DNA from: Histoplasma ohiense
Lineage: Eukaryota; Ascomycota; Eurotiomycetes; Onygenales; Ajellomycetaceae
Assembly (NCBI GenBank): GCA_017607445.1
Contig: JAEVHH010000003.1
Span: forward strand, 4,154,001-4,218,000
Length of the DNA: 64,000 nucleotides
Reading direction: 5' to 3'
Shown here in pieces: positions 1 through 9,954 of the stretch (positions within the stretch are counted from its first letter, which is position 1; the number at the start of each line of letters is the position of its first letter). The notes under the pieces are model-generated. The model was not told where the DNA came from, did not search any database, and was given only the letters and a program-made list of their open reading frames with translations. A program made the translations under genes and the position numbers.

Positions 1-985
1 AGTTACGGCACAGAAACTGCCGTTGGCAGGGCATTAAAGAAAAGTGGAATCCCCCGCGAGGAAATCTTCATAACGTCCAAACTATGGAATAATAAGCATC
101 ACCCAGAGGACGTCGAGTTAGCTCTGAGCCAGTCGCTGAAGAATCTGGGCGTGAGATATGTGGATCTATATCTTATGCACTGGCCCGTTGCTTTTGCTCG
201 AGGAGACGAACCATTCCCTAAGGATGAACAGGGAAATCCGAAGACTGCGAATATTGATTATGTCGATGTATGATTCTCTCTCCATAGGACACTGTTGGGG
301 GGGTTGGAAACCCAAGGCCTCTCCCAACTTCCATTTCCCCATTCGAAATTCCATGCTGTAGAAATGTACTCAGACAAGCTGCCCAGACCTACAACGCCAT
401 GAAGAAGCTCCAGAAATCCGGAAAAGCCAAGGCGATCGGGATCTCCAACTTCTCCAAGGTAGAGGTGGAGCGGCTACTCGCTAATACTTCTACTATTCCC
501 GCTGTTCACCAGTTGGAACTGCACCCCTGGCTACAGCAGGAGGAATTTGTCAAGTTCCACACCAGCAAGGGAATTCACATCACACAGTATTCGTCGCTGG
601 GTAATCAGAATGAAATTTATAATAGTGAGAAAGTGGGAAGGATGCTTGATGATCCCGTCCTTAAGGAGGTGGCTGAGGAGACTGGAAAGAACTGTGCGCA
701 GGTTGCGTTGGGTACGTGCAAGCGTATATATCACTGAGGTCGATTTTTGCTAGTTCGCTGACTGGGAAATTTTGAATAATAGCTTGGGGAATTTCGCACG
801 GTCGCTCTGTGCTCGTCAAGTCCAAGACGCCGGAACGTATTTGGCAGAACTTGCAATCTGACTTCCATCTCAATTCTGGATATGTCAAGCAGATCGATAA
901 CATTGATAAGAAGCAACGGTTTAATGATTCGAGTGAGGATTTTGGGTATAACTTCTTCACGGATTTGGATGGGAAACAGAAATGA
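1..985 (+). CDS. Aldo/keto reductase, 5'-truncated by the window edge
   Basis: NADPH-dependent reductase of the aldo/keto reductase superfamily. Proposed exons 1-267, 387-711 and 783-985 give 264 visible residues in frame 1. The sequence opens at the family's YGxE motif, so the catalytic Tyr is residue 2; the catalytic Lys lies in the TSKLW motif (about residue 27) and the His in LMHWP (residue 60). The first roughly 45 residues, with the catalytic Asp, lie outside the window. A GISNF motif and a C-terminal cofactor-binding stretch WGISHGRSVLVKSKTP follow, which is the usual arrangement with the SKTP-type NADP site. Introns of 119 and 71 nt are GT-AG. The substrate cannot be read from the sequence; glycerol- or aldose-type relatives in fungi are likely. 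The family call is very secure. Confidence 0.93.
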
Positions 986-1120
986 GTTGTCAGGCGGGTC
1001 ACATTATGTCCGTGCCATCTATCCAACTAGTTTAGCTGCTATTGTGTATGTGTGTATAATATATACCTTGGAATCTTTTATTCGAGTCAACCTGGACACG
1101 GATTGTTAGCGTTGTTGTAC

Positions 1121-1133
1121 ATGTACTGTACAT
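1121..1133. repeat. Odd-length palindrome ATGTAC-T-GTACAT
   Basis: Thirteen bases forming a perfect palindrome around a single central base, in the 3' flank of the aldo/keto reductase. The identical 13-mer recurs at 4201-4213, and close relatives occur at 14503-14516, 50683-50693 and 51258-51270. All copies are intergenic. Function is unknown. Confidence 0.6.
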
Positions 1134-1277
1134 ACATACATGTACTACATTAACCACCAGGAAGGGGGAGCTATATTTCTTGAAAGTCCCCGGGGCTGTA
1201 TTCTCAACTGACCCTGATCAATGTATCCCTCTCAGGCTCACGGAGTCGACGGGATCGAAAAATCCCCTTCAGGAAGT

Positions 1278-1796
1278 TCATCTTATCAAAAACTTGGGCT
1301 TGAAATACTTCTGATACCTCTCTAGATCAAAAGCAGGCCCGTCAGATAATTCTGAGCTATCAGGATCTCCAGCCCAGACAAATACCCGACACTCGAACCC
1401 GCTCTCCGCCGTAGAGGTGCTCACAGAACCATCTGTAAACTCTGCAATGCAGCGATGCCAGGTGTAAGCGTCCGTCTCATACCTCTCCAGTAACGTGAAT
1501 TGCGCCGGATGTTCGACCAGATAGAGTTTGCCCGGAATAGCATCGTCAACACCCTCGCTTTCGTTTCCTTTGCGAACAGCGGAGCTAGACGAATTGGGAA
1601 TGAGGGTGGGATAGGGCCCCCACATCTTCATTTTGTAATTTCTTAGCTTTGCAGGCCGCAGAGGGGGCGGGGAATCAGGGAGTCCCAGGATATGTTGGAG
1701 GACATCGAGATCCATGAGGGAGCCGTAGAAGAAAAGGTAGGTGGGTTTCCATGGCGGGTCGATTTGAAGTGCAGGCGCAGCTTGAGGTGATTCCAT
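1278..1796 (-). CDS. Gamma-glutamylcyclotransferase-like (AIG2-like) protein
   Basis: Intronless, 172 residues. The N-terminal YLFFYGSLMD motif (about residues 20-29) is the YGSL phosphate/substrate loop of the GGCT/AIG2-like fold. The conserved acidic residue expected for catalysis sits in the LERYETDAYTW stretch near residue 110. Members of this fold release 5-oxoproline from gamma-glutamyl compounds, but AIG2-like fungal proteins are largely uncharacterised, so the exact substrate is not claimed. The ATG at 1794-1796 directly precedes a short proline-rich lead. It is convergent with the aldo/keto reductase, about 290 bp away. Confidence 0.88.
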   Translation of the reverse strand: MESPQAAPALQIDPPWKPTYLFFYGSLMDLDVLQHILGLPDSPPPLRPAKLRNYKMKMWGPYPTLIPNSSSSAVRKGNESEGVDDAIPGKLYLVEHPAQFTLLERYETDAYTWHRCIAEFTDGSVSTSTAESGFECRVFVWAGDPDSSELSDGPAFDLERYQKYFKPKFLIR

Positions 1797-2586
1797 GACG
1801 AGCCCGGGTTACAGTTGAACGTGGTTTATTGCTTATTATTATCAGTCCTTCACTCCAACACTAAAATTTACACACTAAAATATTTTAAGTTACACATACT
1901 CAGTACATATTATTAATCAGTTGCCATACTTCAACATTCAGAGCTCTTCAACATCTGAAAAGTAGTTATGAGTTAGAATTAATGATCTAGAGTTAGAATT
2001 CAGGTTAGCTAAGGAATAGAGCTTTGAGAAATATGATAAAATCACTGTGTCTGATGCATTTGAAGATGTGTGAGATATGTATGAGACATGACTAGCGCAT
2101 GTAGTTTTAATGGGGGGTTGACATGGTTTATGGTCAAAACCACGCCGAAGGTTTATTCCGGCCCAAAATTAACCATGTTCAACTTTTTATTAACCACGTT
2201 CAATTGGTTCGTCCCCTCGACAACCAGCGGTGGAGATCAAGCTTTACTATCCCATGGCCTGACATATCCATGGCATCGGAAGCATGGTCTTGGCGCCATT
2301 GGAGCAGGGCCCATAAGCCTCCTCCTTCCTGCCACCTATCGCGTGCATTCTCGGAGCTATTCAACCAACCTCAAGTGCTTGAGGGTCAGAATGAGCAGGG
2401 AGAGCTAGCCCGTAGTTGCAAACGGAATTTCTTTGTCACTATCTCTAAAGCCACCTTATTCTATTCGCTTCAATCGTCTGGATTCTGCTTCGATAGCTTG
2501 TCCGCTCTCAAATAAATCTACCATTTTATTTTATATCTTCTAAATATACCTACCGTATGCAGTGCAAACATTACAATCCAAGTTAA
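1797..2586. repeat. Gene-free stretch with a family of short inverted and direct repeats
   Basis: I find no convincing gene in these 790 bases, although two overlapping frames stay open for 106-130 codons. The stretch contains four copies of one motif in two orientations: GTTGAACGTGGTTTATT (1814-1830), GGTTGACATGGTTTATGG (2116-2133), ATTAACCATGTTCAAC (2168-2183) and TTATTAACCACGTTCAATT (2187-2205). The outer pair is inverted, enclosing about 390 bp. An 10-base direct repeat AGTTAGAATT occurs at 1971 and 1991. This could be a decayed small inverted-repeat element or promoter architecture for the genes on either side. Confidence 0.45.
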
Positions 2587-3915
2587 ATGGCTATCGCGAA
2601 CCTAGTCGCAGCTGCCCGCCATGACTGGCGATTCTCTAAGCGGTTAATCCTCTCATATGTGCTCGACTGGATATTAATCTTGTGCGTTATCTTCGGGAAA
2701 CAAATGTCCCTTATGGCAAACTTCTGCTAACTCTTGCAATGCAGGGCGACCGCAGCCGCAGGCCGCATTCTTAAGTTCGCAGAACCGAATAGACACCCAT
2801 TTTCGCTTTCTGACCCAAGCATATCCTTTCCATTTACCGTTGATGAATCAGTTACAGTTACAGTTTTGGTTCTCGTTAGCCTCGTCGTTCCCACAGCTAT
2901 CATTCTTCTGGTGTGCATTTTTTTCATCCAAGAGCTTACAGCAGATAAAATGCGCCCAAAGGCGCGAGTATGGCAACGCAAATTATGGGAGTTGAATGTT
3001 GGATGGATGGGGCTAGGCATCGCTTGTGCTGGGTCGTATGTGTCTACAGAGGCGATTAAACTCATATATGGAAAACCACGACCGGATCTGCTTAGTCGCT
3101 GTATGCCAAATTTTTCTGATATTTCAAGTCATGTAGTTGGAGGTCAGGGACAAGTTATTGACGGTGCCCCGATTCTGGTCTCGTATACAATCTGCCAGGA
3201 GACCTCGGAAAAACTCACCAGAGAGGGCTTCGTTAGCTTTCCTAGTGGACACTCCTCCTGTAAGTGAACCCTTGGAGTGCAAGAGATGGAAATGAAATGT
3301 GGGCATACAGAGAATTAAGCAAGTACTAATACCTCCTATCCTGCAGTGTCTTTCGCATGCCTAACCTACCTGTCTCTCTGGCTTTGCGCAAAATTCTCCA
3401 TCTCAATTCCCTACCTCGCCCGAAGACACTATACCCAAGATACCAGTACCCAACAAACCGCCCGCTTAGCAAACACACCCAACAACCACACATCCATCAA
3501 AAGCGAACATGACGGCGAACCCACCCACTCTGACGCAAACCTCATCCCGATCAGAGAGCAATCCGCCGCCCCGCCAATTTACCTCCTTATCATCGTCGCC
3601 GCACCCATCGCCACCGCAACCTACATAGCCTCCAGCCGCTGGGCTGACAACCGCCATGCCGGCTTTGACGTCCTCGGCGGCAGCCTGCTTGGTATTTTCT
3701 TCGCCTTCTTGGGGTTCCGCTGGTATCACCCACCGCTGAGTGTTGGCGGTGCCGGCTGGGCTTGGGGCGCGCGTGCTCCTGAGAAAGCATTCTTTGCTGG
3801 AATTGGGGTTAACTGGTATGTCAAGCATGAGGGACTGGAAAACGGCCGGACTTCTTCTTCATTGAGTCCGAGTAGCTTGCGTCGGATAGCGCAAAGCGGA
3901 GATAATAATGTCTGA
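2587..3915 (+). CDS. PAP2-family lipid phosphate phosphatase (DPP1/LPP1-like)
   Basis: Integral membrane phosphatase that removes phosphate from diacylglycerol pyrophosphate, phosphatidate and related lipids. Exons 2587-2681, 2745-3259 and 3347-3915 give 392 residues. All three PAP2 catalytic motifs are visible: KLIYGKPRP (KX6RP), FPSGHSS (PSGH) and SRWADNRHAGFD (SRX5HX3D). The PSGH motif sits at an exon border, its last residues being completed by the second splice. The N-terminal EPNRHPFSL-type segment and several hydrophobic helices fit the DPP1 layout. A hydrophilic insert of about 55 residues lies between motifs 2 and 3, a typical variable loop in fungal members. The first donor is GTGCGT. 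The start ATG at 2587 has no in-frame upstream alternative that fits. Confidence 0.95.
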
Positions 3916-4480
3916 GTGTAGTATGTGGACGGATTGATTTTATGTTTCCTTTATTATGACCTTGCATAGATTGTTTGGCTGTGTCGTGTGGGTGGTGTCA
4001 GGGTGTTTTCCATGTATTGGGGAGTGATATATTTCGGCGATCCGCTCCTTGTTTCATATACTTCGCATGTTTTGTTGATTTACTAGAAACTGTGGCATAT
4101 GAATAAACTTAGAATTTTTTTCTTTTTCTTTTTTTTTTTTTTTTGCATATTTCCTCCGTTCTATGCTGAATACGTGGGTATTCAATAGTGTAGTTAGTGC
4201 ATGTACTGTACATAGCTCTCCTGATTCTAGAGTTGTAATTCAACACCCATTTTCTCCGACTCTGCTCGCGAGCCGCAAACCGGACGACAATATCATATCA
4301 GTCTGGCATATAACACGCAGTTGGTCGGGATATTGGGGGCAACTCGGCCTTCTGCAAAATTCCCAGCAAGCGGAAAATACCCAAACTCCATACATTGGAA
4401 AGAGGTAAAAATAAAAGCAAAATAAAAAACGCTCCAGCGGTGCCAAGGACATTCAACGCAGCCCATCAATTATATTCAAT
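3916..4480. other. Convergent intergenic region with T-tract and repeated palindrome
   Basis: 3' flanks of the PAP2 gene and of VPS37 on the opposite strand. It holds a T-rich run near 4119-4144 and a second exact copy of ATGTACTGTACAT at 4201-4213. No gene seen. Confidence 0.6.
4201..4213. repeat. Second copy of palindrome ATGTAC-T-GTACAT
   Basis: Identical to 1121-1133. It lies between the convergent 3' ends of the PAP2 and VPS37 genes, so a promoter role for this copy is unlikely. Confidence 0.6.
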
Positions 4481-5426
4481 TCATCTCCAACCCCCCACTC
4501 TCCCTTCATCCCACCTAGCCCTCATTTCCCGCCTGCTCTCCAACCTCGCCCCTTCGGTCCTGACCCTCTTGACCCACTCCACAACCTCCCTCTCGCTAGC
4601 TTTCTCCTCACTGCCCTGCTCACTCTCTAAGAAGCTCTCCTCAACTGCCCGACATACAGCTTCTTGTTCCGCAATGCCAGCCACGAGTCGCTGATACAAC
4701 GCCTTGGGCGACCAGGGCTCCAAGGCAGAGTCCATCTCACTCTGCTTCTTGCGCCAGGATAGTTCGAGGGATTGGTGGTGGAGGAGGAGAGATTCGGTGG
4801 AGGCGCGGAGGTTTTGTAGGTGTACTTCGAGGGAGACAAGGTGTTTGGCTAGTTGTTTGTTGGCAGACACAAGTGTGGTGAGGTGGGTTTGCATAGCCGG
4901 GTAGGAAGGGTGGGTGGTTGCGAGGGCATGGAGGAGGGTGGGGTTTTGGAGAATCGAGTGGAGGTCCGGGGTTCTGTGTGCGGAATGGTTAGTTAAATGA
5001 TTTGTGAGATGACTTGGGTGGCCATGTATTGGAGGGGTTTGAGCTATGTGGACAAACGCACGATTTATCTTTCAGGTTGTCTGGAAGCCAACCGTCCTCT
5101 ACTTTTGGAGGTTGTGGAAGGTTGTCGGTGGAGAATGCGTCATCTGGCAAGGAATCAGGCGGGCGTGCTGTTGCTGGATCGCCATGGAGGCCTGGTTGGC
5201 CTTGTGTAGTAGAAGACTCTCGATATGCGGAGCTGGGTAGTGCGGAGGGAAGAGCTAATGGGGAGCCGGTATGGGGTGTGCCTTTATGACTGGCTTCATG
5301 ACTGCTTGGTTTTGGGGGCGGCGGGGGAGGGGTTTCGGTGCCGAGGGGAGCGTTGGACGTTGGTGGATTCCCCGTATATGATGAGGAAAGTGTGGAGTGT
5401 GGTTTAGGTGGCAGAGACAGGGCCAT
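4481..5426 (-). CDS. VPS37: ESCRT-I subunit VPS37 (Mod(r) domain)
   Basis: Component of the ESCRT-I complex that sorts ubiquitinated cargo into multivesicular bodies. Exons 5426-5062 and 4973-4481 give 285 residues, joined through an intron with a GTGCGT donor and CACAG acceptor. The N-terminal 125 residues are proline/serine-rich with a PPPPPPKP run, as in fungal orthologues. The junction reads NLKDKS-TPDLHSIL and restores the start of the Mod(r) domain (ILQNPTLLHALATTHPSYPAM), which continues as a long amphipathic coiled coil through about residue 260. The C-terminal VAGIAEQEAVCRAVEESFL segment is typical of the family. The start codon at 5424-5426 is the first ATG in the frame that precedes the proline-rich head. 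Confidence 0.88.
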
Positions 5427-5708
5427 GTCCGTAGCGGTGGAAATGAGACAATTGTTGGTGAGGAGGATTGGTTTATTGATACATTCAAGTTGTTGCTGGA
5501 AGGAACCTGGAAATCTGTGATGTCACCTGATCAAGCTGCTTCGAAATCCTCAAGCTTTCCCTATCGGTGGACAAGACTGTAAACTACGGCTGGTATTGTA
5601 TACGGTCTCAGCTTATTGCTGTGGCATTTAGGATCTATGATGTACTGTCTGCATGCGGAGGATTCAAACGGTATATGTCCGGCATTCGTAAATCATAAAT
5701 ATCGCCCT

Positions 5709-6353
5709 TTAATCAGTCCGTCTCCTAACGCCCCTCTCCTGTGTGTCTGCATTCACATCCTTAAGTGCGTCCGTAACTAATTGACGGAGTTCCCGCTGCC
5801 CCTCTTCAGTATGGAAGTTTTCCCTTGCAGCAAGCTCCTCAATTCTCCTCTTGAATTCCGGGTCAGGGGCCCCATCCCCGTCGGCAGCTGGATCAGGCAT
5901 GTTTCCAACATTGACAGTCACATTTGGCGGAATCGATATAGATGATTGTAGGAGTTGGCCCGGGCAATCCCCAGCCTGGCTGCCTTGTAGGTATTCAATC
6001 AAATACGGAAATTCCCCATCACTGGCAATAGACTCCTCCGCCTTCAAACCAAGGTGGTTCTTGTGATCCCGATCTACGCCAAGTTCCTCGATCAAACAGC
6101 GGGCCACGTCGACAGATTCCGTGACAAAAAGGCAAGTTTCTCCGTCCTCGTCTACCAAGTTTACGTTAACCTGGAGTTCTTGAACGAGGGCGCGGAGAAG
6201 ATCGACATGGCCGTACGAAGCAGCAGCATGTAGCAGGGAATAGCCAGAGTCGTCCTGGGACGAAGCTAAAGCAGGGTTTGACCGAAGGAGTGGGAGGAGG
6301 GAAGGCGAATTGTCTGCTGCAAGAGTGTAGATGTTGGGCTGGGAAGGGGACAT
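5709..6353 (-). CDS. Small ankyrin-repeat protein (yeast YCR051W-like)
   Basis: Intronless, 214 residues starting MSPSQPNIYTLAADN. The frame is open further upstream, but that extension is a phenylalanine-rich artefact of a poly-A run, so the ATG at 6351-6353 is chosen. Ankyrin-like repeats occupy roughly residues 10-120, with the clearest unit GYSLLHAAASYGHVDLLRALV (about residues 36-56). The C-terminal third is acidic and ends in a predicted helix with RRIEELAARENFHTEEG. Length and layout resemble the uncharacterised budding-yeast protein YCR051W; the partner it binds is unknown. It is divergent from the tRNA ligase gene. Confidence 0.85.
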   Translation of the reverse strand: MSPSQPNIYTLAADNSPSLLPLLRSNPALASSQDDSGYSLLHAAASYGHVDLLRALVQELQVNVNLVDEDGETCLFVTESVDVARCLIEELGVDRDHKNHLGLKAEESIASDGEFPYLIEYLQGSQAGDCPGQLLQSSISIPPNVTVNVGNMPDPAADGDGAPDPEFKRRIEELAARENFHTEEGQRELRQLVTDALKDVNADTQERGVRRRTD

Positions 6354-6761
6354 TATCGGCAGTTTTAAATATAAGATCAAATCGCAGCGTTCTTGAATAA
6401 TGAGGTGGAGGGTTGGGCGCAATGTCCACCGAACAAACAAAAAGCAAAAAAAAAAAAAAAAAATATCAAACAACACTGGGGGGGTTTTGCCCGATTGAGC
6501 TAGCAGCCTCCAGACCTAACGTACCTTGCAAAACGGTCTGGCGATCATGATGAAGAAATAGATAGCCAACGACAACTCGTTCGATTACTTTTTCTGCCCT
6601 GTGAATTTTGAATAAATTGTTTCATAGATCTTCTCCAGCAACTAGAGTAGCGACCCCGCATAAGTACTTTGCTTTTGAACTCGACACGTCGTTCCCCTAC
6701 CCCGCATGTTGGACAGCCTGATATCTCACTCGTTCAAATATTCATTTCATACGTCAAAATC
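6354..6761. promoter_or_regulatory. Shared divergent promoter interval, ankyrin protein / tRNA ligase
   Basis: A 408-bp interval between two genes transcribed away from each other. It contains an A-run at about 6447-6463 that could act as a nucleosome-depleting element. No specific factor site is claimed. Confidence 0.5.
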
Positions 6762-9209
6762 ATGGTTCAACAAGATGTCCACGAGGTCACTCGGCTTGTT
6801 CATAGCTTAGAGGCTGCAAGCGGTAAGAAGAAACAGCTGGGGAAAAAGACATTTTCCTGCAAGAAGAGCACCTTTCCTGTTTCGGGATCAGATATCAGTG
6901 TGGACTCGTGGAGGTTCCAGGATTGGGATTACAAGCGGGATGACTTGCCAACCTATGCGCGTGGTTTGTTTACGACCAGAAATGAGAAAAATCAATATGA
7001 AATCGCTATTCGAGGATATGACAAGTTCTTCAACGTGGATGAAGTGAATTTGACACGATGGAGAAACATTGAGCACAATACCCGAGGACCGTATGAGCTA
7101 AGCGTCAAAGAGAATGGCTGCATTATTTTTATATCTGGCTTGGAGGATGGCACGCTGCTTGTATGTAGCAAACACTCCACAGGTGCCAGGACTGATGTCA
7201 CCCTCAGCCATGCAGTTGCTGGTGAGAACTGGGCGAAGCGACATGTAGCCGCTGTTGGTAGGACGATGGCGGATTTGGCTAAAGCGTTGAGAAAAGCGAA
7301 TTTAACTGCTGTTGGCGAGCTTTGTGACGACAGTTTTGAGGAGCACGTTCTCCCTTACGACGAGGAGGCCTCCGGTATCTATCTTCATGGCCTGAACTAC
7401 AACGTTCCCGAATTCGCTACCCTACCTAGTCTTGAGGTTCACAAATTTGCCGACGAATGGGGATTTAAGAAAGCGCAGTTCCTCATGAAGGATTCCCTTT
7501 CCGAAGTAAAGACCTTCTTAGAGAAGTGCGCAGAGACAGGGTCGTGGGACGGTAGGGACACCGAAGGCTTTGTTATCCGGTGTCAACTAAGTGAAGGGGG
7601 TGTCGGCCCATATAGAGACTGGTTTTTCAAGTACAAATTTGAAGAACCATACCTCATGTACAGGCAGTGGCGTGAAGCCACCAAAGCAATAATTGCAGGC
7701 AGACAACCAAAAATCAAGAAGCATGTGGCCATTACAGAGCAATATCTACAATATGCTAGGAGGCAACTTGCTCAGGACCCTAAGCTTGCAAAACTCTACA
7801 ATCAAAATCATGGCATCATCTCGATGAGAGATGGCTTCTTGAAAGAAAGAGGAATGAAGGGCTCAGATATCATTGCCATGGAATTAGCGCAGGGAGAAGG
7901 GACTTCCCCTCTTGCTAAGGTGACACAAGATATTGTCTTAGTGCCAGTAGCTTCAATCGGGTGTGGCAAAACCACCTTAGCCCTCGCACTTGTTAAGTTA
8001 TTTGGCTGGGGCCATATCCAGAATGATAACATTCAGGGACCGAAGAACCGTCCGAAAAGATTTGCACAGGAGGTGACATCTTCTCTTGCAACTCATGGAG
8101 TCGTCATCGCAGACCGTAATAATCACCAAAAGCGGGAAAGGAGCCAGATCATTGATGATGTTCTACGAGTTGTACCAAATGCAAAATTTGTTGCGCTCCA
8201 CTATGTCCATGAACCCAAGCAATTATTGCTCCATGATATTAGAAAAGTCACTCAAGCAAGAGTTCTGGAACGAGGGGATAACCATCAAACGATCCAAGCC
8301 GGTAGCAAAGACCGGGACTCCGTAATTGGGATTATGGAGGGGTTTTTGAGTCGATTCGAGGCTGTGGACACCAACCTTTACCCTGACGACGGTTTTGATG
8401 AAGTGATCGATCTGGATGTGACCACCTCTTCTCGTGAAAATTTGGAGAAGGTCGTCTCAGCCCTACACTCCTCATTCCCAAAACTCATGGAGGGCAAAAT
8501 GCCAACTTCATCAGACCTAGACAACGCCATCGATGAAGCCATGAAAAACTACAAAGTCGACACAAAGCACGACCTCAAATTCTCGAATAGCACTAAGTTC
8601 TCAAAACAAACAGCACCACGAGAATCTCCCGACCAGCTCGCCAAACGCATAGAATACTTCAACATCTCCTTGAACTCAAACCAAATAACCACCCTGCTCG
8701 CCTCGCTCTTCTCATCCTCCACCATCCCACCCGAAAGGAGGAAACTATACAACCATCTCAAAAACTCCCGTCGCATCCAGACTTCCTTCCACGTAACCCT
8801 AATCCACCGTGCCTCCCAAAAAACCCACCCAGACATCTGGGCCTATTACACAAACCTCTACAAAGCCGCCATCCAAAAAGAGCAACCGAATCCTGCAAAC
8901 GGCTACGTTCTCGAAACACCAATCCTAGGCACTACCCGTGTCCGCATCGAGCGCCTCGTCTGGGATGATAGAATTATGGCCTTTGTCGCGCGCATCTGCC
9001 CGCGGGAGGGAGATTCGTGGCCTTGCGCGAATGACATCCCCCATATCACAGTCGGCACGGCGGCGCCAGAAGTGAAACCGAAGGAGAGCAACGATTTGTT
9101 GAAACGTTGGCTGGAGGTTGGGGCTGGGGCTGAGACGGGTATTTGGGAGGCTGAGGTGCCTTCTGTCACGATGTTGGAGGGGAGTGTTGGGGAGGTGCTG
9201 ATGAAATGA
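6762..9209 (+). CDS. TRL1: Fungal tRNA ligase (ligase / kinase / cyclic phosphodiesterase)
   Basis: Trifunctional enzyme that joins tRNA halves after intron removal and, in fungi, also ligates HAC1-type mRNA in the unfolded protein response. Single exon, 815 residues. The N-terminal adenylyltransferase domain has the nucleotidyl-Lys motif KENG (Lys about 116). A central polynucleotide kinase domain has the P-loop GCGKTT near residue 400. The C-terminal 2H phosphodiesterase domain carries both H-x-T motifs, HVT (about 675) and HIT (about 760). Domain order and length match fungal Trl1, which is a distinct lineage from the animal RtcB ligase. The frame is open 31 codons upstream without an ATG, so the ATG at 6762 is used; it has a good CATC-ATGG-type context. 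Confidence 0.97.
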   Translation: MVQQDVHEVTRLVHSLEAASGKKKQLGKKTFSCKKSTFPVSGSDISVDSWRFQDWDYKRDDLPTYARGLFTTRNEKNQYEIAIRGYDKFFNVDEVNLTRWRNIEHNTRGPYELSVKENGCIIFISGLEDGTLLVCSKHSTGARTDVTLSHAVAGENWAKRHVAAVGRTMADLAKALRKANLTAVGELCDDSFEEHVLPYDEEASGIYLHGLNYNVPEFATLPSLEVHKFADEWGFKKAQFLMKDSLSEVKTFLEKCAETGSWDGRDTEGFVIRCQLSEGGVGPYRDWFFKYKFEEPYLMYRQWREATKAIIAGRQPKIKKHVAITEQYLQYARRQLAQDPKLAKLYNQNHGIISMRDGFLKERGMKGSDIIAMELAQGEGTSPLAKVTQDIVLVPVASIGCGKTTLALALVKLFGWGHIQNDNIQGPKNRPKRFAQEVTSSLATHGVVIADRNNHQKRERSQIIDDVLRVVPNAKFVALHYVHEPKQLLLHDIRKVTQARVLERGDNHQTIQAGSKDRDSVIGIMEGFLSRFEAVDTNLYPDDGFDEVIDLDVTTSSRENLEKVVSALHSSFPKLMEGKMPTSSDLDNAIDEAMKNYKVDTKHDLKFSNSTKFSKQTAPRESPDQLAKRIEYFNISLNSNQITTLLASLFSSSTIPPERRKLYNHLKNSRRIQTSFHVTLIHRASQKTHPDIWAYYTNLYKAAIQKEQPNPANGYVLETPILGTTRVRIERLVWDDRIMAFVARICPREGDSWPCANDIPHITVGTAAPEVKPKESNDLLKRWLEVGAGAETGIWEAEVPSVTMLEGSVGEVLMK

Positions 9210-9954
9210 AAGAAAAGATTCGGGAGTTGGAGGGGCGGGGGAAGAAGGGCGTGGGGGTTTGCTCTGGCTTATCGATATTGAGGTTAAACAGAATTACATC
9301 GAGAAAAGTAGAGTCATATATTCATTCTATGCGATTCAGACCTCTCTCTTTTGTGCTTTGTAGGCGAAACATAAGCAGACAAGAAGAGTGACTGATTTTG
9401 ATTTTTGTTGCTACAAATATTTTTTCAATGTGCCTGCAATTGATATTTATCTCCTTTTGAGCGTTTTCTTATGGAATCGGAGTGGTTGTGAAAAGGATTG
9501 GAATCTAAATTGATTTTCTCATATTTCTGTATCCTCGGTTGTAAATGGGTATGCATCTATGGAATCGCCGAGAGAAACAGAAGGAAGGGAAATATGAGGT
9601 ATTTCGGAGCGAAAGAAATCAAAAGAGAACCAACCAAGCAATATAACCAAGCAAATTTAAAAAATAAATTAATAGAAATAAAAAAAAAAAAATCCAAGGC
9701 CCAAAATTTTATTCCATTTCCAATCACTAGCAGAAAACAGGGAACATAAGGAAAAGAAATGAAAGCACGATGAAAGGGATGCCAGAACAACAATAACTGC
9801 GACTCTATATGGAAATAGGAGAATGTATGAGTAAACGTAGCCGTTCCAAACACAGGTTCGTTGAGAGACAAAACATAAATCAATTAAAGGTGGTATTACA
9901 TATGCATTCGTTACCCTGCTTTCCCCCCCGCTCTCTCCATCTGCCTCGATCTAC
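9210..9954. other. Convergent intergenic region, A-rich
   Basis: 3' flanks of the tRNA ligase and of SFT2. It contains A-rich runs near 9655-9692 and no supported gene. Open frames here are short and low-complexity. Confidence 0.6.

Noticed and set aside
2123..2515. 130-codon + strand open frame
   Set aside because: Overlaps another open frame, contains the short inverted motifs, and shows no family resemblance or plausible domain.
5709..6476. N-terminal hydrophobic extension of the ankyrin protein
   Set aside because: The Phe-rich run is the translation of an A/T homopolymer in the shared promoter; the ATG at 6353 fits better.
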